A stretch of 64,000 nt of DNA from Ralstonia thomasii (GCF_958405895.1 NZ_CATZAR010000003.1), one strand, 5' to 3'; shown: positions 8,776-18,651, counted from the first letter of the stretch. Numbers and translations: made by a program. The notes: generated by a model not told the origin, from the sequence alone.

Positions 8776-9509
8776 ACATCGGTCTCTTCGGGATCGGGCT
8801 CGTCGATGACGTCCCAGATCAGGCGGGGATCAAAACAGCGGGCGGCGAACATGGTCAGTACCACCACGGCGGCAAACGGGCCGACACCAGGGCCGGGTTT
8901 GATGATGGCCAGCGTCGACAGATGCACAAGGCCTGCGAGCAGCGTCACCACAAATACATCGAGCATCGACCAACGGCCGATGATTTCGACCAGCGCATAC
9001 AGGCGCGTGCGCAGTCGCGGGTTCCAGCGCCAGCGTTGCTGCACCGAAAGGCACAGCACCGCCAGGATGCCGAGCTTGGCCAGCGGCACCAGAAAGCTTG
9101 CGATGAACACGATGATGGCCAGGTGCCATGACCCCGACGTCCAGAGGTAGACGATCCCGCTCATGATCGTGTCCTGCTGTGTGCCGAGCAGGGTGTCGGT
9201 AATCATCACGGGCAGCAGGTTGGCGGGCAGGTACATGGCGGCGGCCGCAATCAGCAGCGCCCAGCAGCGCGCCAGGCTGTCGGGCTTGCGTACGTGCATG
9301 GGCGACATGCAGCGCGGGCAGACCGGCGCTGCGGCGGTGTCGTCCGGCGCGTATTCGCGCGTGAGCACCGCTTGCGTGGCGGCCCTGGAGTCGGGCATGC
9401 GCGCCAGCAGGCCGCAGCGTTCGCATGTCACCAGGCCGTGTGCGGCGGCCCGCAGCGGGCGGCCCTCTTGACCGGGTTGCGCCGGTGCAGGCGTGGTGGC
9501 GCTGTTCAT
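8772..9509 (-). CDS. pqiA: PqiA-like inner-membrane protein, second half
   Basis: The 245-residue product starts at the ATG that overlaps the preceding gene by 4 nt. Cysteine pairs (CERCGLL, CPRC) form an N-terminal rubredoxin-like zinc site. The family signature LARCWALLIAAAAMYLPANLLPVM opens four predicted membrane helices. It corresponds to the second half of E. coli PqiA, which is split into two proteins here, as is common in betaproteobacteria. The extra sequence upstream of 9509 in the same frame overlaps the neighbour and is not expected to be translated. Confidence 0.9.
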   Translation of the reverse strand: MNSATTPAPAQPGQEGRPLRAAAHGLVTCERCGLLARMPDSRAATQAVLTREYAPDDTAAAPVCPRCMSPMHVRKPDSLARCWALLIAAAAMYLPANLLPVMITDTLLGTQQDTIMSGIVYLWTSGSWHLAIIVFIASFLVPLAKLGILAVLCLSVQQRWRWNPRLRTRLYALVEIIGRWSMLDVFVVTLLAGLVHLSTLAIIKPGPGVGPFAAVVVLTMFAARCFDPRLIWDVIDEPDPEETDV

Positions 9510-10285
9510 GGGCGATCCTCGCCGGGGCGGGCCGCGGCGTCCATGCCGGTCGGCGCGTCGACGTGCGAGCCCGGCGGCAGCGTCAGGCCGATCTCGCGCC
9601 AGAACGGTCGCAGGTCGATCGACAACGCCACCGTCAGGAACACGGTGAGCGCGGCAAATGCCCACAGGCCCGCATCGGCTTCCAGCGACACCATGCGCGC
9701 CACTTTGATGAGCGCCACCACCACGCCCAGCATGAAGATCTCGACCATTGCCCACGGGCGGATCAGCGCTGCCGCGCGCAGCACCAGCGCTGCGGCCGGA
9801 TGCTGCCGCCCACGCACTCGCGCAATAAGCAGCGGCGCCAGCACCGACATGTACATCAGCGGGAAGAACACCGTGGTGAGCGCCACCAGCACGGCAGCGA
9901 ACAGCATGTCGTAGTCGTACAGCGCCACGATGGCGCCCCACAGCGTGGTGGCGTGCCGGTTGCCGCCGCCGTTCATCTCGGCAATCGGGAAGATGTTCGC
10001 GACGACGTAGACGATGATGCCCGTCAACACCAGCGGCAGCAGCACCGAGAGCCGCTCGCTCTGGTTGCGGTACAGCTTGACGCCGCAGCGCGTGCAGTGC
10101 GCCTCTTCATCCAGCGCAATGACTTCGTGGCGATGGAGGGTGTCGCAGTGCTCGCACGCGATCCAGGCATCGGGATCGCCCGGCAGCGGCAGGGCGACCG
10201 GGGCGGCCTTGGCGTCGGGGGTGTCGCCCGCTGCGCGCCATGACTGGGGCAGCGGGAAGGGAAATTTCACGTTTGACGGCTCCAT
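9506..10285 (-). CDS. pqiA: PqiA-like inner-membrane protein, first half
   Basis: From the ATG at 10285 this is 259 residues. It has a zinc-binding N-terminus (CEHCDTLH and CTRCGVKLYRN) and then four hydrophobic helices, including LPLVLTGIIVYVVANIFPI. It is the first gene of the paraquat-inducible pqi operon. PqiA proteins are thought to feed or gate the PqiBC lipid conduit. An in-frame start at 10366 would add 27 residues of unlike composition, so the shorter form is preferred. No clear ribosome binding site separates the two. Confidence 0.85.
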   Translation of the reverse strand: MEPSNVKFPFPLPQSWRAAGDTPDAKAAPVALPLPGDPDAWIACEHCDTLHRHEVIALDEEAHCTRCGVKLYRNQSERLSVLLPLVLTGIIVYVVANIFPIAEMNGGGNRHATTLWGAIVALYDYDMLFAAVLVALTTVFFPLMYMSVLAPLLIARVRGRQHPAAALVLRAAALIRPWAMVEIFMLGVVVALIKVARMVSLEADAGLWAFAALTVFLTVALSIDLRPFWREIGLTLPPGSHVDAPTGMDAAARPGEDRP

Positions 10286-10522
10286 CGTCGGGCTGAGGGC
10301 GCGGTGGCAGCGTTGGACAGGCATGCGACGGCGCACCGACAGTCGGGCAGGCGATTGTACATACACAGTTGAATGTATAGCTGAGTGCGGCCCGCCGCAT
10401 GTTGACGCACGGTCTCAAGCAAATATCCAGCCAATCGGTTCGCTCGATACTGCGCGGCGTGACGGCGGAACGGGCCTTGCTGCAGCGGAGGGGGCACGTC
10501 CTCAACCTCAAAGGAGCAATTC

Positions 10523-11014
10523 ATGACGTATCTCAGAGCCTCTTCTCTTGTCGTCGCGCTGGCGCTGGCTGGCGGCACCGCGGCGGCGTATGCCCAGACA
10601 GGGGGCGCCCCATCCAACAGTACGGCGGGCGGGGGCAGCATGTCTGCGGCGGGTGGTGCCGGCACCGACGCAACTGCAAGTGGCATGGGCGACAGCACCG
10701 CCAACGGCAGTTCAGCCAACAGCGGCCGGGACACCTCGCGCAACCGCAACGCCACCGGTAAGCAAGGGCGCTCTGGCAATACGCGCTCGGGTTCGAGTGG
10801 CAGCTATGGCGGCAGTGCCAACGATTCAACGGGCAGTACGACCGGCGGCGGCTCGGGCGGAGTGGGCGTAGGCGCCCCTGGCGCCGGCGCGGCGATGGGC
10901 GGACCGGGTGGCGGTGGTGGCGGTGCTGCCGGTTCAGGCGGTGCGGGTGCCGGTGCGGGTGGCGCAGGCGCCGGTGGGGCGGCGGGCGGCGGTGCTGGCG
11001 GAGGCAGCCGCTAG
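10523..11014 (+). CDS. Secreted glycine-rich low-complexity protein
   Basis: The 163-residue product has a signal peptide (about residues 1-25, ending AAAYAQ). The mature chain is rich in Gly, Ser, Ala, Thr and Asn and ends in a long Gly/Ala run. AAAGGAG lies 6 nt before the ATG. The composition suggests an unstructured envelope or extracellular protein. It has no recognisable domain, and low-complexity repeats make homology calls unreliable. It stands alone between the divergent pqi operon and the convergent fghA gene. Confidence 0.7.
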   Translation: MTYLRASSLVVALALAGGTAAAYAQTGGAPSNSTAGGGSMSAAGGAGTDATASGMGDSTANGSSANSGRDTSRNRNATGKQGRSGNTRSGSSGSYGGSANDSTGSTTGGGSGGVGVGAPGAGAAMGGPGGGGGGAAGSGGAGAGAGGAGAGGAAGGGAGGGSR

Positions 11015-11032
11015 CCGCGCCCTGACCTGCTG

Positions 11033-11896
11033 CTAACGCAGTTGTGCCGCGTGGTGCAGCAGGTGGTCTTCGATGAAGGTCTCGATGAAGTAGTAGCCGT
11101 GGTCGTACCCGGGGTGGCGGCGCAGTTGCAGCGGTTGCCCGGCTGCGGCGCACGCGGCCGCGAAGTCATCCGGGTACAACTGTTCTGCCAGGAATTTGTC
11201 GGCCTCGCCCTGATCGATCAGGATGCCGCGCGGGAAGGGGCACGACGCCTGCCGCATCAACTGCGTGGCATCGTGCGCTGCCCAGGCGGTGCGATCGTCC
11301 CCGAGATACCCGGTGAATGCCTTGATGCCCCACGGGCACACAGACGGATGCGCGATGGGCGCAAACGCAGACACCGAAGCAAAGCGTTCCCGATGGCGTA
11401 GCGCCAGCGTCAACGCGCCGTGGCCGCCCATCGAGTGCCCAAAGATGCCAATGCGCCCGGCCGCCACCGGAAAGACCACGCGCGCGATGTGGTGCAGTTC
11501 GTCGGCGATATAGCTTTCCATGCGGTAGTGCTCGCGCCATGGCGCCTGCGTGGCGTCCAGATAGAAGCCGGCGGCAATGCCGAAATCCCAGCTGTCGGTT
11601 TCGCCGGGGGCGTTCGCGTCGCGCGGGCTGGTGTCGGGCGCGATGAGGATGAGCCCCTCGCGTGCTGCCACGCGCTGCGCACCGGCCTTGATGGCGAACG
11701 TCTCTTCCGTGCACGTCAGGCCCGCCAGATAGAACAGCGCGGGGCAGCTCGTGCCTGCCAGCGCCTGGGGCGGCAGGTAGACCGAGAAGCGCATCGGCAG
11801 CCCGATCGCCGTCGAGGCATGCCGATAGAAGCGCTGCACGCCACCAAAGCAGGCGTGTTCGGAAAGCAGTTCAAGTGCCGGTACCGGGATCGTCAT
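11033..11896 (-). CDS. fghA: S-formylglutathione hydrolase
   Basis: The 287-residue esterase hydrolyses S-formylglutathione to formate and glutathione, the second step of glutathione-dependent formaldehyde detoxification. Visible features are LTCTEETFAIKAGAQR near the N-terminus, the nucleophile elbow GHSMGGHGAL (serine) and the C-terminal GYDHGYYFIETF with the catalytic histidine. The start at 11896 (MTIPVPALE) is preferred to an upstream frame extension that runs back over the end of adhC. It lies 22 bp downstream of adhC on the same strand, so the two form an operon. Confidence 0.95.
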   Translation of the reverse strand: MTIPVPALELLSEHACFGGVQRFYRHASTAIGLPMRFSVYLPPQALAGTSCPALFYLAGLTCTEETFAIKAGAQRVAAREGLILIAPDTSPRDANAPGETDSWDFGIAAGFYLDATQAPWREHYRMESYIADELHHIARVVFPVAAGRIGIFGHSMGGHGALTLALRHRERFASVSAFAPIAHPSVCPWGIKAFTGYLGDDRTAWAAHDATQLMRQASCPFPRGILIDQGEADKFLAEQLYPDDFAAACAAAGQPLQLRRHPGYDHGYYFIETFIEDHLLHHAAQLR

Positions 11897-11918
11897 CGCG
11901 TGGCTCCATCCCCAAGGA

Positions 11919-13025
11919 TCAATACAACACGACCGAACGGATCGACTCACCGCGCTTCATCAGCTCGAAGCCTTCGTTGATGCGCTCCAGCGGCAGCGTG
12001 TGCGTGATGAGGTCGTCGATGTTGAGCTTGCCTTCCATGTACCAGTCGACGATCTTGGGCACGTCGGTGCGGCCGCGGGCGCCGCCGAACGCGGAGCCCT
12101 TCCACTCACGGCCGGTCACGAGCTGGAACGGGCGCGTGCTGATCTCCGCGCCGGCTTCGGCCACGCCGATGATGATCGATTGGCCCCAGCCCTTGTGGCA
12201 GCACTCAAGCGCCTGGCGCATGACCTTCGTGTTGCCGATGCATTCGAACGAGTAATCCGCGCCGCCATCGGTGAGCTGGATGATGTGATCGACCACGTTC
12301 TCCACATCGCTCGGGTTGATGAAATGCGTCATGCCGAATTTGCGTGCCATCGCCTCGCGTGCGGGGTTCAGGTCCACGCCGATGATCTTGTCTGCGCCCA
12401 CCATCTTCGCGCCCTGGATCACGTTCAAGCCGATGCCGCCCAGACCGAACACAACCACGTTGGCGCCCGGTTCCACCTTGGCCGTGTAGACCACCGCGCC
12501 CACGCCCGTGGTGACGCCACAGCCGATGTAGCAGACCTTGTCGAACGGCGCGTCGGGGCGGATCTTTGCCAGCGCAATCTCCGGCACCACGATGTGATTG
12601 GCAAACGTGGACGTGCCCATGTAGTGAAACAGCGGCTTGCCATCGAGTGAGAAGCGCGACGTGCCGTCCGGCATCAGGCCCTTGCCCTGCGTGGCACGAA
12701 TGGCCTGGCACAGGTTCGTCTTGCGCGACAGGCAAAACTTGCACTGGCGGCATTCCGGCGTGTAAAGCGGGATCACGTGGTCGCCGGCTTTCAACGATGT
12801 GACTCCTGCTCCCACCTCAAGGACCACCCCTGCGCCCTCATGCCCGAGGATCGCCGGGAAGATGCCTTCCGGGTCTGCGCCCGAGAGCGTGTAGTAGTCG
12901 GTATGGCAGATGCCGGTCGCCTTGATCTCGACGAGCACCTCGCCGGCACGCGGGCCTTGCAGGTCCACTTCTTCCACAGTGAGCGGAGCACCGACTTTCC
13001 AGGCGATGGCGGCTTTGGTTTTCAT
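11919..13025 (-). CDS. adhC: S-(hydroxymethyl)glutathione dehydrogenase / class III alcohol dehydrogenase
   Basis: The 368-residue zinc enzyme oxidises the spontaneous formaldehyde-glutathione adduct with NAD+ and can also act on S-nitrosoglutathione. It has catalytic-zinc residues in ATGICHTDYYTL and GHEGAGVV, and the structural-zinc cysteine cluster CRQCKFCLSRKTNLC. The Rossmann motif is GLGGIGLNVIQGAK. AAGGA lies 7 nt before the ATG at 13025, which is chosen over an ATG two codons upstream. It is the first gene of a two-gene operon with fghA. No FrmR-type repressor gene is adjacent. Confidence 0.96.
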   Translation of the reverse strand: MKTKAAIAWKVGAPLTVEEVDLQGPRAGEVLVEIKATGICHTDYYTLSGADPEGIFPAILGHEGAGVVLEVGAGVTSLKAGDHVIPLYTPECRQCKFCLSRKTNLCQAIRATQGKGLMPDGTSRFSLDGKPLFHYMGTSTFANHIVVPEIALAKIRPDAPFDKVCYIGCGVTTGVGAVVYTAKVEPGANVVVFGLGGIGLNVIQGAKMVGADKIIGVDLNPAREAMARKFGMTHFINPSDVENVVDHIIQLTDGGADYSFECIGNTKVMRQALECCHKGWGQSIIIGVAEAGAEISTRPFQLVTGREWKGSAFGGARGRTDVPKIVDWYMEGKLNIDDLITHTLPLERINEGFELMKRGESIRSVVLY

Positions 13026-13127
13026 GCGCATTCCTTTTTTTGAAGTGGAGCCTGCCCGACGTGGGCAGTGTAGGGAGGGCGATTGTAGAACGTTGCCTGC
13101 CCCGGCAACGTGACAACAACGTCATGT

Positions 13128-13156
13128 TTGACAAATCAGACTTCAGATTCTCTTAC
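13128..13156 (+). promoter_or_regulatory. Possible promoter of the chemoreceptor gene
   Basis: TTGACA at 13128-13133 is followed after 17 bp by TCTTAC at 13151-13156. The -35 element is perfect but the -10 is weak. I found no flagellar sigma-28 motif in the leader. Confidence 0.35.
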
Positions 13157-13229
13157 AACGGCCGTTTCTTGTGCGACGGCAGGCCGACAGGGCCGCGTGC
13201 CGCATGCCTTACATGGTGGAACCCCTGCC

Positions 13230-15059
13230 ATGGGCGTCGTAGTAGGAAACCATACCGTGCTTGCATCCATCCGTACCCGCATTTTGCTGACCTGCGTTGC
13301 CATCGTGGTCGGCGCATTGACCTTTGCCGGCGGTCTCAACTATCTCGTGACGCGCTCGTACAACGACGAGTCCATCCGCCAGAACCTGCAGTCCGTCGCG
13401 CGCGGCCACATCGCTGGCATCGACGACTGGGTGGCGTCCAAGACGCAGATGATGGTGTCGCTGCAAGACGTGGCGGTGTCTGCCGATCCGATTCCGGTCT
13501 TCAAGGCCGTGCACAAGGCTGGCGGCTTCATTAACGTCTATGTTGGCTATCCCGACAAGTCGTACAAATTCTCGAACCCCGAAGGCATTCCGCCGACGTA
13601 TGACCCGACCGCGCGCCCCTGGTACAAGCAGGCGGTGGAGGCGGGCAAGCCTGTGGTGACGCCGCCGTACGTGAGCGCCAGCACCGGCCAGCTCGTGGTG
13701 ACTTTCGCAGTGCCCATTCTGGAAGGCGGCACGCTCAAGGGCGTGATTGGCGGCGACGTGGCAATGGACAGCGTGATCGCCAACGTGAAGGCCATCCATC
13801 CGACGCAGGCGAGCTTCGGTTTCCTCGTCAACGCTGCTGGCAAGATCGTTGCGCACCCGAATGACAAACTCACGCTCAAGCCGGCAACTGAGCTGGCGGC
13901 AGGGTTGAACGAAGCCACGCTGGCATCGCTGGCACAAGCCGAGAAGCCCGTGGAAGTGCCGGTGGATGGGGCGTCCAAGCTGCTCTACCGCCAGGGCGTG
14001 AAGGGCACCGACTGGGGCCTGGTGGTGGCGCTGGACAAGTCTGACGCCACCGCTGGCATGCGCTCGCTTGTGATGACGTCGATTGGCGCGCTGGTGGGCG
14101 TGGCCATCGTTGCAGCACTCATCGTCGGTGCAATGACGGCACGCGCGTTCCGCCGCCTGTCGATGATCCGCGATGCCATGGACGACATCGGCTCGGGCAG
14201 CGGCGACCTCACCAAGCGTCTGCCGTCGGACGGCGAAGACGAAGTCGCGCAGATCGCCCGTTCGTTCAATGCGTTTGCCGACAAGCTCACGGCGGTGATG
14301 CAGCAGATCCGCCTGGGCAGCGATTCGGTGCGCTCGGCAGCGCAGGAAATTGCCGCCGGCAACGCAGACCTGTCGCAGCGCACGGAAGAGCAGGCCAGCT
14401 CGCTGGAAGAAACGGCGTCGAGCATGGAAGAACTGACGAGCATCGTGAAGCAGAACGCCGACAACGCGCGTCAGGCCAGCCAGCTTGCCGTCACGGCGTC
14501 GGACGTGGCCACGCGCGGCGGCAACGTGGTCGGCCAGGTTGTGCAGACCATGGGCGGCATCAACGAGAGCAGCAAGAAGATCGCCGACATCATCGGCGTG
14601 ATCGAGAGCATCGCCTTCCAGACCAACATCCTGGCGCTGAACGCGGCGGTGGAAGCCGCGCGTGCCGGCGAGCAGGGCCGCGGCTTTGCCGTGGTGGCCA
14701 GCGAAGTGCGCAGCCTGGCGCAGCGTTCGGCCGGTGCGGCCAAGGAAATCAAGGCGCTGATCAGCGATTCGGTGGATCGTGTGAGCAACGGCACGGCGCT
14801 GGTGGATCAGGCCGGCGTGACGATGGCCGAGATCGTGGATGCAGTGAAGCGCGTGACCGACATCATGGGCGAGATTTCATCAGCGTCGGAAGAGCAGAGC
14901 AGCGGCATCGAGCAGGTCAACCAGGCCGTCAACCAGATGGACCAGGTGACGCAGCAGAACGCCGCGCTGGTCGAGCAGGCGGCTGCCGCTGCGGAATCGC
15001 TGGAGGAACAGGCCCACAACCTGAACGAGGCAGTGGGGCAGTTCCGCTTGTCGCACTAA
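13230..15059 (+). CDS. Methyl-accepting chemotaxis protein with periplasmic Cache domain
   Basis: From the ATG at 13230 the receptor has 609 residues; an in-frame start at 13110 would add 40 residues with no family support. One membrane helix lies near the N-terminus (TCVAIVVGALTFAGG). A dCache-type sensor domain fills roughly 50-290 (VGYPDKSYKF, DPTARPWYKQA). A second helix near 300-320 leads into a HAMP region, followed by methylation helices (EEQASSLEETASSMEEL). The conserved signalling tip is IAFQTNILALNAAVEAARAG. There is no C-terminal CheR-docking pentapeptide. Ligand unknown; Cache receptors of this shape commonly sense amino or organic acids. Confidence 0.95.
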   Translation: MGVVVGNHTVLASIRTRILLTCVAIVVGALTFAGGLNYLVTRSYNDESIRQNLQSVARGHIAGIDDWVASKTQMMVSLQDVAVSADPIPVFKAVHKAGGFINVYVGYPDKSYKFSNPEGIPPTYDPTARPWYKQAVEAGKPVVTPPYVSASTGQLVVTFAVPILEGGTLKGVIGGDVAMDSVIANVKAIHPTQASFGFLVNAAGKIVAHPNDKLTLKPATELAAGLNEATLASLAQAEKPVEVPVDGASKLLYRQGVKGTDWGLVVALDKSDATAGMRSLVMTSIGALVGVAIVAALIVGAMTARAFRRLSMIRDAMDDIGSGSGDLTKRLPSDGEDEVAQIARSFNAFADKLTAVMQQIRLGSDSVRSAAQEIAAGNADLSQRTEEQASSLEETASSMEELTSIVKQNADNARQASQLAVTASDVATRGGNVVGQVVQTMGGINESSKKIADIIGVIESIAFQTNILALNAAVEAARAGEQGRGFAVVASEVRSLAQRSAGAAKEIKALISDSVDRVSNGTALVDQAGVTMAEIVDAVKRVTDIMGEISSASEEQSSGIEQVNQAVNQMDQVTQQNAALVEQAAAAAESLEEQAHNLNEAVGQFRLSH

Positions 15060-15086
15060 GTGCATTAACTGCACCACGTTGTAGCG

Positions 15087-15755
15087 TTACGGGGCCGGGG
15101 CGGCGTTTGTTGCCTCGGCCTTTGCCTTGTCCTGCGCTTCGGCCAGCGCCACGTCGGCAGCTTGCGCGCGCTGCATGGCTGGCCGCGCCATGACGCGGTC
15201 AATGTAACCGCGCACCAGCGGTGTTTCCGGGATGAGCTTGAACATCGTCGTCCAGCCCAGCGCCGCACCCCACAGCACATCCGCCGCGGTAAAGCGCTCA
15301 CCCAGCAGGTAAGGGCCTTTCTCCAGCTGGGCTGTCAGCGTGCCAAGCATGGTGTCGAAGTTGCCATACGGTGACATCGAATACGCTGCCGGTTCGCGTT
15401 TCATCGAGCGGTCGACGATGGCCGGCTCGAAGCATGTGCCGTAGAACGCCATCCAGCGCAGGTACGCACCGCGCAGCGGATCACCCACCGCCGGCGACAG
15501 CCCGGCCTCCGGATACAGCTCCGCCGCATACAGATACACCGCTACCTGCTCGGTGAGGACCGCATCGCCGTGACATAGCGTCGGCACCTTGCCCAGCGGA
15601 TTGATGGCAAGAAACTCTGGGCTCTTGTGCTGGCCGGTCGTCAGGTCGAAGGCATGCACCTCGTAGTCGGCGCCGAGTTCTTCGAGCAGCATGCGCGCGC
15701 CCCGCGAGCGGCTGCGTGGCGAGTGGTACAGAGTCAGGTGGCGGTCTTGCGGCAT
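15087..15755 (-). CDS. Glutathione S-transferase family protein
   Basis: The 222-residue protein has the N-terminal thioredoxin-like domain with LTLYHSPRSRSRGARMLLEELGADY, the conserved cis-Pro site NPLGKVPTL, and an all-alpha C-terminal domain containing GERFTAADVLWG. Residues after about 205 are Lys/Ala-rich. The start at 15755 places the family N-terminus a few residues in; a longer frame upstream lacks GST similarity. It converges on the chemoreceptor gene. Substrate unknown. Confidence 0.9.
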   Translation of the reverse strand: MPQDRHLTLYHSPRSRSRGARMLLEELGADYEVHAFDLTTGQHKSPEFLAINPLGKVPTLCHGDAVLTEQVAVYLYAAELYPEAGLSPAVGDPLRGAYLRWMAFYGTCFEPAIVDRSMKREPAAYSMSPYGNFDTMLGTLTAQLEKGPYLLGERFTAADVLWGAALGWTTMFKLIPETPLVRGYIDRVMARPAMQRAQAADVALAEAQDKAKAEATNAAPAP

Positions 15756-16008
15756 CGTCGTCTCCGATGTGCGGTGCAATGGGTGGATGACAGCTTGCCA
15801 CTGTAGGCGGTCGATCCGGCTCCGTCTTGGAAAAATGCGCTGCGGCGGTGCATCATCGCGGCATTGTTTCCGCCGCTGCCGATTCCATGAACGATCTGCG
15901 TGACGTTGCCGGCAAGCCAGACACACGCGACTCCCGCCGCCTTGTGGGGAAGGCGCCTGCGGAGTATTGAGTATCGGCGCGCCAACCAGGCCTGGCGCGC
16001 CCAGCACA

Positions 16009-17784
16009 TCAATCCGCCGCGAGCGCCACGTCTGGCGACGCAGGCGGGCGGTCCGCCATCACGCAGTTGCGCCCCGCCAGCTTGGCAGCATAGAGCAGAT
16101 GGTCTGCCCGCCGCAGCAGCGGCTCCAGTTCGGGGCCATCCGCCGCGGGCGCTGCCGCCACGCCAAAGCTGGCCGTCATGCTGCAGGGCAGATCGGTGCC
16201 GGTGGGCACTGTCACCTCGGCAATGCGATGGCGCAGATGATCGGCCACCGCGCGCGCCTGCGCGAGGCTGTCCGCCCACACCATCACTGCGAATTCCTCG
16301 CCGCCGATGCGCGCCACCATGTCGGCGGACGGGCCTTCAGAGCGGCACAGTCTTGCAACGGTGCGCAGCGCTTCATCGCCCACGGCGTGGCCGTACGTAT
16401 CGTTGATGCGCTTGAAGTGGTCGATGTCGAACATGATCAGTGCAATGAGCCGCGCCTTCGGCTGCGGCGATTTGCACATCGCGCCGGCGCGGTCTTCAAA
16501 GGCGCGACGGTTGAGCAACTGGGTGAGCGGGTCGGTCTCGGCCATGCGCGAGAGTTCCTGCATCAGGTGCGCGCGTTCCACCTCCAGCCGGCGGCGCTCG
16601 ATGCTATTGATGCGCAGCACGCGGATCGCGTCGAACATCGCTCGGATCTCGCGCCGCGCAAAGTCGGTCGGGATGTGCACACTCAAGTTGCCTCGCGCAA
16701 TCCCGTCGATCAGCCGCGTGGCGTTGACAAACGGCCTCACCACGTTGCGGCGGAACGAAATCATCATCCATGCCAGCGCGCCCAGCACCGACACCACGGC
16801 GCCTGCCGAGCCGATGAGCACCAGCAGCATCGCGCGCCGATGTTGGCGGATGTCGTCATCCGCCAGGCGCAGCACGATGTCGCGGAAATCCGTAGTGGCG
16901 CGCATGGTGGGCACGTAGCGCTCGGCAAATGCGGCGGGGGTGATATCGACGCCGCCGGGCTGGCTGGCCTTGGCGCGCACGGCAGCCACATAGCGCAGCC
17001 CGTCGCCGAAGTACTGGGCGCCGAGTGTGGCCAAGGCGTGCTGGTTCAGTGCCGAATGCGCACCTACGCGGGTCTCGATCATGCTGCGCAGCTGGTCAAT
17101 ACGGCCTTGCGTGCGTTCGATTGCAAGCTGCTCGTCAAACGTGAGCATGCGGTGCATGGCCAGCGCACCGGTAAAGCGCGAACCGAGCTGGCCCGCGTAT
17201 TCACGTAGATCGGCCGACAGCCGCGCCAGCGTTAGGCAATTGAGCACGTCGGGATCGCCGCGCGTGATGTTGGCCGTGCGCGCGTTGACGATGGGCAGGA
17301 ATTCCGGGATGACCGCGATCATGCGGTTCACGCCATCGGCCAAGTCGTCGCTGCTGCGTGAGCGCAGGGGCAGGGCGGTCAGCCGGTCGATGTTGGCGCG
17401 CGCGGCGGCCAGATGCGTCTGGGCGCGGCGCGCGGCCTTGATGTCGGTTTCGCAGCCTGGGCAATGTTCAGGGCCCAGCGCGTCGAGCAATTGGGCGACG
17501 TGTTCGTCGCTGACGGCGCGCATGCGTTGCAGGGCCGCGCTGCGCTCGGCCGGCACCGGCAAGTCTTCGCCGAGCACGCCGTTGGTCGGGCCGCGTTCGG
17601 CTGAAACCTTCTCCATGGCCAGCAACGTCATGCGCAGCACCTGGACGCTGCGGGCGGAATCGTCGGCACGGCCGTAGGCCAACCATGCGTAGCCCAGCAG
17701 CCAGCACGATAACGACAACACCGGAACGAGGACGATGGCGACGCTGGCGCCAAAGCGCCTGTCCATCGACGTTTCAGAAGACAT
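16009..17784 (-). CDS. Membrane-bound diguanylate cyclase (HAMP-GGEEF)
   Basis: The 591-residue protein makes cyclic di-GMP from GTP. An N-terminal membrane helix (about 12-34) precedes a long helical periplasmic region. A second helix (about 320-345, MLLVLIGSAGAVVSVLGALAW) leads to a HAMP-like linker. The GGDEF domain carries GGEEF at about 494-498 and is preceded by DPLTQLLNRRAF. The inhibitory RxxD I-site five residues before GGEEF is absent (PSAD instead), so product inhibition may be missing. ATGs at 17784 and 17766 are both possible starts; neither has a clear ribosome binding site. Confidence 0.92.
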   Translation of the reverse strand: MSSETSMDRRFGASVAIVLVPVLSLSCWLLGYAWLAYGRADDSARSVQVLRMTLLAMEKVSAERGPTNGVLGEDLPVPAERSAALQRMRAVSDEHVAQLLDALGPEHCPGCETDIKAARRAQTHLAAARANIDRLTALPLRSRSSDDLADGVNRMIAVIPEFLPIVNARTANITRGDPDVLNCLTLARLSADLREYAGQLGSRFTGALAMHRMLTFDEQLAIERTQGRIDQLRSMIETRVGAHSALNQHALATLGAQYFGDGLRYVAAVRAKASQPGGVDITPAAFAERYVPTMRATTDFRDIVLRLADDDIRQHRRAMLLVLIGSAGAVVSVLGALAWMMISFRRNVVRPFVNATRLIDGIARGNLSVHIPTDFARREIRAMFDAIRVLRINSIERRRLEVERAHLMQELSRMAETDPLTQLLNRRAFEDRAGAMCKSPQPKARLIALIMFDIDHFKRINDTYGHAVGDEALRTVARLCRSEGPSADMVARIGGEEFAVMVWADSLAQARAVADHLRHRIAEVTVPTGTDLPCSMTASFGVAAAPAADGPELEPLLRRADHLLYAAKLAGRNCVMADRPPASPDVALAAD

Positions 17785-18108
17785 GAACGGAGTGGTGGAA
17801 CGTCTTGGCGGGCGGTTGGGCGGCCCGGAAGGCGGTTGCGAACGGGTTGCACAGGAGGTGCCGGCGCACGTTGCCGCGTGCAGTACACATTTCTGGCTAA
17901 CGGCAGCATCGGAAGCTTCTTTACCGTGCCATTGGAGCCGCGCCGCGAGCGCGGACTGCAAACAAATGCAAAAGGATTTTTTACGGAATATTCAGGCCGG
18001 AGCCCTGAAAAAAGGGCCGGGCGGCCGGGTTGTTGCCACGGCATGGCACGAGATGGCGCCGCGCGCATCTCGTGCCTGGATGAGCATCGAACGATTCGGG
18101 CGGGCCGA
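17785..18108. other. Non-coding interval upstream of the diguanylate cyclase gene
   Basis: No supported gene is seen. An AT-rich island at about 17964-17995 within GC-rich DNA is the most likely promoter region for the minus-strand cyclase gene. I could not define convincing -35/-10 boxes. Confidence 0.4.
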
Positions 18109-18402
18109 CTACTTGACCGCCACCTCGGAGTGCACCACTTCCGGCGCCTTTGCGAAGAACGGGCCGACCAGCTTGCGCCATTCCTGGAAATCGTCGGACT
18201 CGCGAAAATCGACCATATGGTCTTCCACGGTGTTCCAGCGTACCAGCAGCACGTAGCTGGTGTCGCGCTCGACGATGTGGTGCAGCTCAGCGCCGTGGCA
18301 GCCCTTGGCGCGCGCAAACAGCGGCAGGGCTTGCTGGACGGCGGCTTCAAACTCGCGTTGCTTGCCGGCGAGAATTTCGATGTGGGCCATTTCGAATACC
18401 AC
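18109..18402 (-). CDS. Antibiotic-biosynthesis monooxygenase (ABM) domain protein
   Basis: The 97-residue protein is a small ferredoxin-like ABM-fold protein, with the pattern MAHIEILAGKQREFEAAVQQ and later HIVERDTSYVLLVRW and FRESDDFQEWRKLVGPFF. Such proteins are dimeric cofactor-free oxygenases of quinones or are heme-degrading relatives; the substrate cannot be told. A GTG start at 18402 is preferred because GGAG lies 6 nt upstream; the ATG four codons later has no such site. It is monocistronic. Confidence 0.85.
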   Translation of the reverse strand: MVFEMAHIEILAGKQREFEAAVQQALPLFARAKGCHGAELHHIVERDTSYVLLVRWNTVEDHMVDFRESDDFQEWRKLVGPFFAKAPEVVHSEVAVK

Positions 18403-18651
18403 GTTGTGCTCCGTTTGGTTGGATGGGGAGAAGACTATAGCCGGTATAGCTGGCAATCCTCGGTGCCATGGCGGGCCGGCATCGGGGTCGTTCGACAGTG
18501 CGGGCGCCAACCTTTGGTTGGCTTCGCAAGCCGTGTCCACTTGTGGGCCGCCCCTATGACAACCGCGGCCGCGCGGGCATACTCGGATTCCATTGCCTTG
18601 GCCCGGATCCTGCTTGGGCCCTTCAGACGTCACCTCAAGCGAAAGTAATCC

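Noticed and set aside
6661..9150. 829-codon plus-strand open frame opposite pqiC and pqiB
   Set aside because: The minus-strand PqiB/PqiC have full domain content and 4-nt overlaps. The plus frame is only the complement of their third-base GC bias.
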